A stretch of 5,055 bases of DNA from Synechococcus sp. HW_metabat.54 (GTDB lineage Bacteria; Cyanobacteriota; Cyanobacteriia; PCC-6307; Cyanobiaceae), in contig JAAZVJ010000092.1 of the NCBI GenBank assembly GCA_018623675.1, forward strand, positions 1-5,055, in the 5' to 3' direction. Below the pieces are notes generated by a model. It was not told where the DNA came from. It ran no database searches and saw only the letters and a list, made by a program, of their open reading frames with translations. Both the position numbers and the translations under genes were made by a program. Positions 1 through 5,055 of the stretch are shown one piece after another (the first letter of the stretch is position 1; every line of letters begins with the position of its first letter).

Positions 1-119
1 CAACCATGCCCTACGAGGTACAGAACGAACTGGCATGGGCAGCTTCGTTTGTTTTGGTGATCTTTATCTTGATCATTAATTTAATAGCTCGTTGGTTCAA
101 TCAGCTGACCACTCGATAA
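1..119 (+). CDS. pstA: Phosphate ABC transporter permease PstA, C-terminal end (partial)
   Basis: This is the 3' end of an inner-membrane permease gene. The reading frame starts at base 3 and runs 38 codons to TAA at 117-119. The visible peptide has a short polar stretch (TMPYEVQNELAWAAS), then one strongly hydrophobic helix (FVLVIFILIINLIA), then a basic tail ending RWFNQLTTR. That fits the last transmembrane helix and cytoplasmic tail of PstA, one of the two channel-forming subunits of the high-affinity phosphate importer PstSCAB. The identification rests on this terminal helix and on complete pstB starting 81 bases after the stop, the usual pstC-pstA-pstB order. The tail alone could belong to another ABC permease, but the neighbour makes PstA by far the best reading. 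Confidence 0.85.
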   Translation, partial: TMPYEVQNELAWAASFVLVIFILIINLIARWFNQLTTR

Positions 120-199
120 GTCATTAACCGGGCTCCAGGCTTTCATCTCCCTCAAGCAAATTCACCAATCTTCGTAACACCCTTTTTACGTTCAACACC

Positions 200-1018
200 A
201 TGAAAGGCAGCGCAAACTCCAAGCAAAATCAATCAGGTCGTGATATTTGCCTTTCGCTCGACAACGTCTCTATCAGCTATGGAGGCCATGAAGCAGTCCG
301 CAATGTCTTTTGTGAGATACCTCGAGGGAAGGTCACTGCATTCATTGGTCCTTCCGGGTGCGGTAAGTCCACGGTTCTGAGGGCTCTCAATCGCATGAAC
401 GACCTGATTGATGGTTGTGAACTGAAGGGTCGTGTCGTCTTCGATGGAGCCGACCTTTATGCACCATCAGTTGATCCCGTGGAGGTGCGACGTCGCATTG
501 GCATGGTGTTTCAACAGCCGAATCCCTTTCCGAAGAGCATTTACGAAAACATTGCTTTTGGAGCAAGAATCAACGGCTACACCGGCGACATGGATGAGCT
601 CGTGGAGCGGTCCCTTCGTCAGGCGGCCGTGTGGGACGAATGCAAAGACAAGCTCAATGAAAGTGGATGCTCACTCTCGGGCGGCCAGCAGCAACGCCTT
701 TGTATTGCACGCACGATTGCTATTCAACCCGAAGTCATCCTGATGGATGAGCCCTGTTCTGCCCTTGATCCCATCTCAACCCTCAAGATTGAGGAAACCA
801 TGCATGAGCTCAAAAAGACATTCACCATTGTGATCGTGACCCACAACATGCAGCAGGCTGTTCGCGTCAGCGACATGACCGCTTTCTTTAATGCGGAAGC
901 CCAAGAGGGCGGCTCAGGAAAAGTTGGTTATTTGGTGGAGTTCAACGAAACTGAAAAGATTTTCAATGCGCCTAGTCAGCAAGCGACCAACGACTACGTC
1001 TCCGGTCGATTTGGTTAA
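200..1018 (+). CDS. pstB: Phosphate ABC transporter ATP-binding protein PstB
   Basis: This is the complete 272-residue ATPase of the PstSCAB phosphate importer. It hydrolyses ATP on the cytoplasmic face of PstA/PstC to drive uptake of periplasmic phosphate. All ABC motifs are intact: Walker [10 protein letters not shown] (50-58), Q-loop FQQPNPFP (104-111), signature LSGGQQQ (159-165), Walker B VILMDEP (179-185), D-loop SALD (187-190) and switch histidine in VTHN (H215). The [14 protein letters not shown] segment and the C-terminal [15 protein letters not shown] tail are typical of PstB rather than other ABC ATPases. Length is close to the usual 250-275 residues; the extra N-terminal ~15 residues are polar and may be a variable extension. 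No Shine-Dalgarno sequence precedes the ATG. The 80-base gap after pstA shows no clear tandem Pho box, so pstB is probably read from the upstream pst promoter. No intrinsic terminator on this strand follows it before the opposing tRNA gene. Confidence 0.97.
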   Translation: MKGSANSKQNQSGRDICLSLDNVSISYGGHEAVRNVFCEIPRGKVTAFIGPSGCGKSTVLRALNRMNDLIDGCELKGRVVFDGADLYAPSVDPVEVRRRIGMVFQQPNPFPKSIYENIAFGARINGYTGDMDELVERSLRQAAVWDECKDKLNESGCSLSGGQQQRLCIARTIAIQPEVILMDEPCSALDPISTLKIEETMHELKKTFTIVIVTHNMQQAVRVSDMTAFFNAEAQEGGSGKVGYLVEFNETEKIFNAPSQQATNDYVSGRFG

Positions 1019-1074
1019 TCAATCAGATCAATATTTGCTACCCAGCGCCTCAGAGCAACCCTGAATACAAGACA

Positions 1075-1099
1075 TTAAAAAACCGGCCCGAGGGCCGGT
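1075..1099 (-). terminator. Intrinsic terminator of tRNA-Ser
   Basis: The arms ACCGGCC (1082-1088) and GGCCGGT (1093-1099) form a perfect 7-bp GC-rich stem with a CGAG tetraloop. Read on the minus strand, the stem is followed by TTTTTT (complement of 1082-1077), giving a standard rho-independent terminator. It begins about 7 bases after the tRNA-Ser 3' end, so it terminates that gene. On the + strand the hairpin is followed by GGGAAGCGG with no T-run, so it should not efficiently stop transcripts from pstB. Confidence 0.85.
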
Positions 1100-1105
1100 G
1101 GGAAG

Positions 1106-1192
1106 CGGAGAGGGAGGGATTCGAACCCTCGATAGAGTTGCCCCTATACAGCATTTCCAGTGCTGCGCCTTCGACCACTCGGCCACCTCTCC
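1106..1192 (-). tRNA. trnS: tRNA-Ser(GGA)
   Basis: The minus strand folds into a class II tRNA of 87 bases including the discriminator. The acceptor stem is GGAGAGG (1186-1192) paired with CCTCTCC (1107-1113), with discriminator G at 1106, as expected for serine. The anticodon stem CAGCA/TGCTG encloses the loop CTGGAAA, giving anticodon GGA (1156-1158), which reads UCC and UCU. The 18-base variable region (1131-1148) can form a short arm (ATAG/CTAT), the identity element of tRNA-Ser. The T arm is GAGGG-TTCGAAT-CCCTC (1114-1130). The 3' CCA is not encoded (the next bases are CTT), so it must be added by nucleotidyltransferase. The gene is convergent with pstB and divergent from the ferredoxin gene at 1246. 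Confidence 0.97.
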
Positions 1193-1196
1193 AGCG

Positions 1197-1243
1197 GCTG
1201 ATTGGGGCAATGCGAATGTAGCAGGGCGTTCGAACCAATCAGC
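1197..1243. repeat. 9-bp perfect inverted repeat in the divergent tRNA-Ser / ferredoxin intergenic region
   Basis: GCTGATTGG at 1197-1205 is the exact reverse complement of CCAATCAGC at 1235-1243, with 29 bases between the arms. The left arm lies 4 bases upstream of the tRNA-Ser 5' end; the right arm ends 2 bases before the ATG of the FdC2-like gene. The candidate tRNA -10 lies between the arms. It could be an operator, a transcript stem that hides the ferredoxin start codon, or a chance match; the sequence alone does not decide. Confidence 0.5.
1215..1223 (-). promoter_or_regulatory. Candidate extended -10 promoter for tRNA-Ser
   Basis: On the minus strand, 1223-1215 reads TGCTACATT, an extended -10 (TGn + TACATT, 4 of 6 matches to TATAAT). 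It would start transcription near 1208, about 15 bases before the tRNA 5' end. No convincing -35 hexamer lies 15-18 bases upstream. The call rests on position and the TGn extension only. Confidence 0.35.
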
Positions 1244-1245
1244 TC

Positions 1246-1614
1246 ATGCCCCGAAGCCACAGGGTGACCATCCACTGGCGACAGGAGCAACGCACGATCA
1301 CCCATGACGTGCCCGAGGGGGAGTACATCCTGCGCAGCTTTGAGCAGCAGGGCGATCCATTGCCGTTTTCCTGCCGAAACGGTTGTTGCACGGCCTGTGC
1401 CGTGCGGGTGCTTCATGGTGAACTCGACCAGCGTGAAGCCATGGGTCTATCTCGCGAGCTAAGGGCCAAGGGCTATGGCCTGTTGTGTGTCGCTCGTGCC
1501 ACCTCTGCCCTTGAAGCAGAAACGCAAGACGAAGATGAGGTGTATGAATTGCAGTTTGGGCGTCACTTCGGCAAGGGCCAGGTGACCGCTGGGCTGCCTC
1601 TCGACGAGGAATGA
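1246..1614 (+). CDS. Plant-type [2Fe-2S] ferredoxin with C-terminal extension (FdC2 / cyanobacterial Fed2-like)
   Basis: This 122-residue soluble electron carrier has the plant-type ferredoxin fold. The cluster ligands are C43, C48 and C51 in the loop CRNGCCTAC, plus C81 in LLCVARA, matching the C-x4-C-x2-C...C pattern. An additional cysteine, C47, sits next to ligand C48 where photosynthetic ferredoxin (PetF) usually has a small residue. After the fourth ligand the chain continues about 40 residues, including an acidic stretch and [12 protein letters not shown] (95-106). From memory, this feature and the CCT-type loop mark the FdC2 family of plant plastids and its cyanobacterial counterpart, implicated in low-iron responses; this assignment was not checked by search. 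It is therefore unlikely to be the main PSI electron acceptor. The start is the first in-frame ATG after the tRNA region, without a Shine-Dalgarno sequence; GTG at codon 7 is possible but would trim the first beta strand. The stop overlaps the next start by 4 bases (ATGA), suggesting translational coupling. Confidence 0.9.
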   Translation: MPRSHRVTIHWRQEQRTITHDVPEGEYILRSFEQQGDPLPFSCRNGCCTACAVRVLHGELDQREAMGLSRELRAKGYGLLCVARATSALEAETQDEDEVYELQFGRHFGKGQVTAGLPLDEE

Positions 1615-2501
1615 CATTGACCAATCCCTGTGAGCTCGTCGCCACTGCCGCTGGGCTGGATCGACCGCAGCTCAACCATCTCTCTCGTGCGGCTCAACAA
1701 GCCGCATCCATGGGAGCTGAGGTGTTGATGGAGCATTACGGCCATCTCAGCAATATCCGCAGCAAAGGCCGTCAAGGAGACCTGGTGACCGAGGCTGATG
1801 AGGCCGCGGAGGCGGTTGTGCTTGCTCACCTCGGGAGCTCGACGCCTGAGGTGGGCATCCTGGCCGAGGAATCGGGGTCAGTCGGACCATCCGACGGGCT
1901 CCAGTGGATGGTTGATCCCCTTGATGGAACAACCAACTTCGCCCACGGATATCCGTTTTTTGCCACATCCATCGGCCTCTGCTGGAACAACAAGCCTTTG
2001 CTCGGTGCGATTGCGGTGCCGTATCTCCAGAAGATTTATCACTGTTGTCCTGGTGTCGGAGCGTTCTGCAACGACACCCCGATCTCTGTCTCGGAATGCA
2101 AGGAACTCAGCGATTCCTTGTTAGTCACGGGATTCGCTTACGACCGCCATACACGGCTCGATAACAACTACGCCGAGTTCTGCTGGTTAACGCATCGCAC
2201 CCATGGGGTACGCCGAGGAGGTGCAGCGGCGGTCGACCTTGCCTTTGTGGCCGAAGGGCTTCTGGATGGGTATTGGGAACGGGGTCTTGCACCCTGGGAT
2301 CTCGCAGCAGGCGTTGCCTTGGTGCAATCCGCAGGTGGCTTGGTCACCAACTACGACTGCAGTGCATTTGACATCCAATGCGGTCGCATCCTGGCCGCGA
2401 ACCCCAAGCTCCATGGCCAAATCAGTGCTGAACTCACTCAGGTAAAACCCCTCACCGGTGACTGGTTCGGAGAACCAGGACTCCAGCACATGGGATCCTG
2501 A
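1611..2501 (+). CDS. Inositol monophosphatase family protein (IMPL1-like)
   Basis: This 296-residue Mg2+-dependent, lithium-sensitive-type sugar phosphatase has all metal-site motifs: DLVTEAD (57-63), AEES with E86, DPLDGTTNF (102-110, ligands D102 and D105), RRGGAAAVDL (201-210) and PWDLAAG (228-234, D230). Family members dephosphorylate myo-inositol-1-phosphate and related substrates; some act on histidinol phosphate. The DGTTNFAHGYP run and the C-terminal DWFGEPG tail resemble the plastid IMPL1 type rather than the histidinol-phosphatase IMPL2 type, which as I recall has DGTKSF. Inositol phosphatase is therefore favoured, though hisZ lies 21 bases downstream. The ATG overlaps the preceding stop (ATGA). 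A GAGGA purine run (1606-1610) abuts that ATG too closely to act on it, but lies 6 bases before an in-frame TTG at 1617, an alternative start that would remove two residues. Cytoplasmic; no signal peptide is seen. Confidence 0.92.
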   Translation: MTLTNPCELVATAAGLDRPQLNHLSRAAQQAASMGAEVLMEHYGHLSNIRSKGRQGDLVTEADEAAEAVVLAHLGSSTPEVGILAEESGSVGPSDGLQWMVDPLDGTTNFAHGYPFFATSIGLCWNNKPLLGAIAVPYLQKIYHCCPGVGAFCNDTPISVSECKELSDSLLVTGFAYDRHTRLDNNYAEFCWLTHRTHGVRRGGAAAVDLAFVAEGLLDGYWERGLAPWDLAAGVALVQSAGGLVTNYDCSAFDIQCGRILAANPKLHGQISAELTQVKPLTGDWFGEPGLQHMGS

Positions 2502-2522
2502 GACAGCTTCGTTTCCACTGGG

Positions 2523-3701
2523 ATGGCCCTGCAACCAGCCTCGGGCGCACGTGACCTCAACCCTCAGCAGGTGGAGCAAAACCAACTGTTACGGCAGCGA
2601 TTAGCTGAGGTTTTCTGCCGCTGGGGGTACGAAGAGGTCTCACCACCGCTTGTGGAGCGGATGGACACCCTGAAGGCTGGGGGCGGAATCGACAGTGCAG
2701 ACATTGTGAGGTTGGTGGCCGATGAGCCTCTTGGCCTACGCCCAGAGCTCACCGCTTCTATTGCCCGTGCCGCGACAACGCGACTGGCTGAACGCCCTAG
2801 GCCGTTGCGCCTTTGGTCATCCGGCACCGTGTTTGAAAGCCGCATCAGCGATGAGGGCGGGCAAAGGATTGAGGAAAAGCTCCATAGCGGCGTCGAACTG
2901 TTTGGCAGCTCCCACGTCAGTGGTGAACTCGAACTTCTGTCTTTGTTGCTCGATGCCTTGGAGGCATTGAAGCTCCAACCAACGCAAGGCACCCGATTGC
3001 TCATCGGCCATGCAGCGCTGATGGGGTTAATCCTCGAACCCGTAGCCCCCGCACTTCGCGAGCAGGTCAAAGAAGCCCTTGTGAGCTTCGACCGGCTCAA
3101 GTTGGAGCAACTGGAACTACCAGAGGCTCTCGTGAAACGCCTCAAACAACAAATTGATCTGCGAGGACAGCCCGATCACGTGTTGGAACAGGAACGGCGC
3201 TTGTTCGGCCCCCAACCTGTGCTCAGTGAGCTGGAACGACTTTTCAAGCACCTCGAGCCCATCGCCGAACGACTCGGCGTCAGTCTGCAACTGGATCCCA
3301 GTTTCCAGCCCCATTTCGAGCTTTACGACGGTCTGGTGTTCCAGCTGGTCTGCGAAGGCACGTCTGCCCCTGTGGTGGTGGCGCGAGGTGGTCGTTACGA
3401 CCGTGTGCTCAAGCGTTTCGGAGCCACTGGCCCACAGGCAGCTGGCCTTGGCTTCAGCTTCTGCCTTGACGACATCCGTGATCTTCCCGCAGCGGAACAA
3501 CTGCCCAGTGCAGATATGGACAAGGTTTTGGTGACGTATGGACCAAAATCCTCCCTGGAAAAGGCACTTGCTCGGCAACAGGATCTGCATCGCCAAGGGC
3601 AGACGGCAGTGCTGGAATTGGATGTCGTAAGCGGCGAGCAGGAGGCTGCTGCTCTTCAGGTGGCCAAGGGCTGCAACAGCTTTGCCTGGCTATCTGACTA
3701 A
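2523..3701 (+). CDS. hisZ: ATP phosphoribosyltransferase regulatory subunit HisZ
   Basis: This 392-residue histidyl-tRNA synthetase paralogue assembles with short-form HisG to make ATP phosphoribosyltransferase, the first and feedback-controlled step of histidine biosynthesis. The class II synthetase-like core is visible: motif 1 region RWGYEEVSPPLVE (33-45), motif 2 region GLRPELTASIAR (71-82) continuing to LWSSGTVFE (97-105), HSGVELFG (121-128) and motif 3-like ARGGRYD (287-293). Features that argue against a true HisS are the lack of the C-terminal anticodon-binding domain length (HisS is usually 420 or more residues) and the histidine-A loop. HisS has RGLDYYTG-like residues there, but this protein has HFELYDGLVFQ (264-274). 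The N-terminus MALQPASGARDL matches the expected start of the family, supporting the ATG chosen. It follows the phosphatase gene by 21 bases and precedes a ferredoxin gene by 24, so cotranscription is likely. Its presence implies a catalytic HisG of the short form elsewhere in the genome. Confidence 0.93.
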   Translation: MALQPASGARDLNPQQVEQNQLLRQRLAEVFCRWGYEEVSPPLVERMDTLKAGGGIDSADIVRLVADEPLGLRPELTASIARAATTRLAERPRPLRLWSSGTVFESRISDEGGQRIEEKLHSGVELFGSSHVSGELELLSLLLDALEALKLQPTQGTRLLIGHAALMGLILEPVAPALREQVKEALVSFDRLKLEQLELPEALVKRLKQQIDLRGQPDHVLEQERRLFGPQPVLSELERLFKHLEPIAERLGVSLQLDPSFQPHFELYDGLVFQLVCEGTSAPVVVARGGRYDRVLKRFGATGPQAAGLGFSFCLDDIRDLPAAEQLPSADMDKVLVTYGPKSSLEKALARQQDLHRQGQTAVLELDVVSGEQEAAALQVAKGCNSFAWLSD

Positions 3702-3725
3702 GATCCAACCTGCTTTCAACCACCC

Positions 3726-3950
3726 ATGGCCCACACGATCGTGACCGATGTCTGCGAAGGCATCGCCGATTGCCTCGATGCCTGCCCTGTGGCGTGCATC
3801 CAACCCGGAAAGGGCCGCAACAAAAAAGGAACGGAGTTCTATTGGATCGATTTCGATACCTGCATTGATTGCGGTATCTGCCTGCAGGTTTGTCCTGTTG
3901 AAGGGGCCATTCTTGCCGAGGAGCGTGGTGATCTGCAGAGAACCCCTTGA
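3726..3950 (+). CDS. Small bacterial-type ferredoxin, likely [3Fe-4S][4Fe-4S]
   Basis: This is a 74-residue soluble electron carrier. The second motif is a complete C-x2-C-x2-C-x3-CP (C46, C49, C52, C56). The first is altered: C10-x5-C16-x3-C20P with an extra C24, resembling the Azotobacter seven-iron ferredoxin I arrangement (VTDxC...DCxxxCPVxC) but two residues shorter. By family logic, C46/C49/C52 with C20 would hold one [4Fe-4S] cluster, while C10/C16/C56 give only three ligands, suggesting a [3Fe-4S] cluster. That inference comes from the spacing; C24 is probably not a ligand. It is distinct from PsaC, which has two standard motifs. Residues 27-45 form a basic then aromatic linker (KGRNKKGTEFYWIDFD). 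The gene is the last of the four-gene cluster. Its partner is not evident from the sequence. Confidence 0.93.
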   Translation: MAHTIVTDVCEGIADCLDACPVACIQPGKGRNKKGTEFYWIDFDTCIDCGICLQVCPVEGAILAEERGDLQRTP

Positions 3951-3952
3951 GG

Positions 3953-3974
3953 GATAGCGCCAGCGGCGCCCATC
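3953..3974 (+). terminator. Putative stem-loop at the 3' end of the four-gene cluster
   Basis: GCGCC (3957-3961) pairs with GGCGC (3965-3969) around a 3-base loop. After a small internal loop, GAT (3953-3955) pairs with ATC (3972-3974). It begins 3 bases after the ferredoxin stop codon, where a terminator would be expected. No T-run follows, so it is not a canonical intrinsic terminator; it may act as a weak terminator or protect the mRNA 3' end. Confidence 0.35.
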
Positions 3975-4004
3975 GAAGGTACGGGGACCTCACCAAGAAT
4001 GGGG

Positions 4005-4033
4005 TTGAGCAGTTTGAGCCCGATTCCTAGGGT
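4005..4033 (+). promoter_or_regulatory. Candidate sigma70-type promoter for htpG
   Basis: TTGAGC (4005-4010, 4 of 6 to TTGACA) is separated by exactly 17 bases from TAGGGT (4028-4033, TAnnnT). A transcript would start near 4040, leaving a leader of about 15 bases before the ATG. TTGAGC recurs at 4015-4020 as part of a direct repeat 10 bases on (TTGAGCag/tTTGAGCc), which could alternatively be a protein-binding site. No CIRCE-like inverted repeat is seen. Confidence 0.35.
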
Positions 4034-4054
4034 CACTCTGTTCGATGTGGCGCC

Positions 4055-5055
4055 ATGACTGTTCTGGAACAAGGTCAGATCCAGATCCATACCGAAAATA
4101 TTTTTCCAATCATCAAAAAGGCCGTTTATTCAGGCCATGAGGTTTTTTTACGGGAGCTGGTCAGCAACGCTGCTGATGCCATCAGCAAGCGCCGTATGGC
4201 ATCCATGGCAGGAGACTGCAGTGAGGGTGAAGAAGGAAAGGTTGCAATTCGAATTGATCGTGAGCTGAAAACAGTCACCATTAGCGATAACGGCATTGGC
4301 ATGACAGCCGATGAAGTGAAGCGCTATATCAATCAGGTTGCTTTCTCAAGCGCAGAAGACTTTCTTGAAAAGTACAAACAGGAAAGCGACGCCATCATTG
4401 GCCACTTTGGCCTTGGTTTTTATTCCAGCTTCATGGTCGCTCGTGAAGTGGAACTGGTCACACGCTCTGCGCGACCTAATGCCGAAGCCGTACGGTGGCG
4501 CTGTGATGGATCACCCAACTTCAGCCTCGAGGCCTGCGAGAAAGATGATGCCGGAACGGATGTTGTTCTCCACTTGATGGATGAGGAGCTCGAGTATCTC
4601 GAGCCAGCGCGCCTCCGCAGTTTGATCACGCAATACTGCGACTTCATGCCAGTTACCGTTGAACTGGAAGGGGAAGCGGTTAACAAGAAAGTTGCACCCT
4701 GGCGCCAGTCGCCGCGTGAACTGAGCGACCAGGACTACATTGATCTCTATCGCTATCTCTACCCATTCCAAGGTGATCCCCTGCTTTGGGTCCACCTCAA
4801 CACGGATTATCCCTACGCACTTCAAGGAATTCTTTTCTTCCCGAAGGTGACTGGACGTGCTGATTGGGAAAAAGGTGAAATTCGCCTTTATTGCAATCAG
4901 GTGTACGTGAGTGACTCGATCAAGGAGATCGTGCCCCGCTACCTGCTTCCTCTACGCGGTGTTATCGATTCACCTGACATTCCACTGAATGTCAGCCGCA
5001 GCGCACTACAGACAGACCGACGCGTGCGCTCCATCGGCAATTTTGTAGCCAAAAA
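4055..5055 (+). CDS. htpG: Molecular chaperone HtpG (bacterial Hsp90), 5' part
   Basis: An open frame of 333 codons runs from ATG at 4055 to the window edge without a stop or frameshift; the 3' half of the gene is missing. It encodes the cytosolic ATP-dependent Hsp90 chaperone, a homodimer that remodels client proteins and supports stress tolerance in cyanobacteria. The N-terminal GHKL ATPase domain shows FLRELVSNAADA (31-42; catalytic E34, Mg-binding N38), DNGIGM (78-83) and the lid/nucleotide segment GHFGLGFYSSF (116-126). The middle domain includes IPLNVSRSALQ (309-319), whose R315 matches the conserved catalytic-loop arginine (R336 in E. coli numbering, from memory). The offset of about 20 residues indicates a shorter N-to-middle connection than in E. 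coli. No Shine-Dalgarno sequence precedes the ATG. The 104-base gap and candidate promoter suggest transcription independent of the upstream ferredoxin cluster. Confidence 0.97.
   Translation, partial: MTVLEQGQIQIHTENIFPIIKKAVYSGHEVFLRELVSNAADAISKRRMASMAGDCSEGEEGKVAIRIDRELKTVTISDNGIGMTADEVKRYINQVAFSSAEDFLEKYKQESDAIIGHFGLGFYSSFMVAREVELVTRSARPNAEAVRWRCDGSPNFSLEACEKDDAGTDVVLHLMDEELEYLEPARLRSLITQYCDFMPVTVELEGEAVNKKVAPWRQSPRELSDQDYIDLYRYLYPFQGDPLLWVHLNTDYPYALQGILFFPKVTGRADWEKGEIRLYCNQVYVSDSIKEIVPRYLLPLRGVIDSPDIPLNVSRSALQTDRRVRSIGNFVAK

Noticed and set aside
120..199. Possible Pho box (TTAACC near 124-129) upstream of pstB
   Set aside because: Only one TTAACC-like unit is present; Pho boxes are tandem repeats, and no second unit at the right spacing was found.
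1035..1058. TTGCT/AGCAA stem with 14-base loop after pstB
   Set aside because: A 5-bp AT-containing stem with a large loop and no T-run is too weak to call as the pstB terminator.
1028..1238. Short open frames on the minus strand across the tRNA-Ser region
   Set aside because: They run through the tRNA structure and terminator; peptides containing [14 protein letters not shown] runs are common false ORFs over tRNA genes.
1298..1675. 125-codon open frame on the minus strand over the FdC2-like ferredoxin
   Set aside because: It is antisense to a gene whose cluster-binding cysteines are clearly readable on the + strand; no motif is seen.
2564..3145. 193-codon open frame on the minus strand inside hisZ
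   Set aside because: Its translation is serine/arginine-rich low-complexity sequence with no recognisable motif, and it is wholly antisense to a well-supported hisZ; it is a by-product of codon bias.
3117..3596. 159-codon open frame on the minus strand inside hisZ
   Set aside because: It is antisense to hisZ with no family motif and no promoter or ribosome binding site evidence.
4338..4577. 79-codon + strand open frame inside htpG
   Set aside because: The continuous htpG frame from 4055 contains all Hsp90 ATPase motifs across this stretch, so the other frame is a shadow.

Overview
The window reads as core chromosome of a marine picocyanobacterium (Synechococcus/Prochlorococcus group, most likely Synechococcus from the moderate GC content). 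The basis is the set of protein types. There is a plant/cyanobacterial-type PstB, a C-terminally extended [2Fe-2S] ferredoxin of the FdC2 kind, a plastid IMPL1-like inositol monophosphatase, a HisZ with cyanobacterial-looking motifs, a short 3Fe/4Fe-type bacterial ferredoxin, and an HtpG with a short mid-region. Most start codons lack a well-placed Shine-Dalgarno sequence, which is also common in this group. Species was not determined.

Layout: (1) 1-1018, end of a phosphate ABC transporter operon on the + strand: the last 38 codons of pstA, an 80-base gap, then complete pstB. (2) 1075-1223, a tRNA-Ser(GGA) gene on the minus strand with its own intrinsic terminator and a candidate extended -10 promoter, convergent with pstB and divergent from the next gene. 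(3) 1246-3950, a tight + strand cluster of four genes (spacings -4, +21 and +24 bases): FdC2-like ferredoxin, inositol monophosphatase family phosphatase, hisZ, and a small two-cluster ferredoxin. (4) 3951-4054, an intergenic stretch with a GC-rich stem-loop and a candidate promoter. (5) 4055-5055, the first 333 codons of htpG, cut off by the window edge.

Functionally, PstA/PstB import phosphate. HisZ regulates the first step of histidine biosynthesis. The two ferredoxins carry electrons at different potentials, one plant-type [2Fe-2S] and one with an apparent [3Fe-4S]/[4Fe-4S] pair. HtpG is the bacterial Hsp90. No mobile element, CRISPR array, phage gene or defence system is visible, and no stretch over 110 bases lacks a gene. 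I found no undescribed system. The items most worth a second look are the 9-bp inverted repeat between tRNA-Ser and the FdC2-like gene, the cysteine patterns of the two ferredoxins, and the divergent HisZ active-site region.
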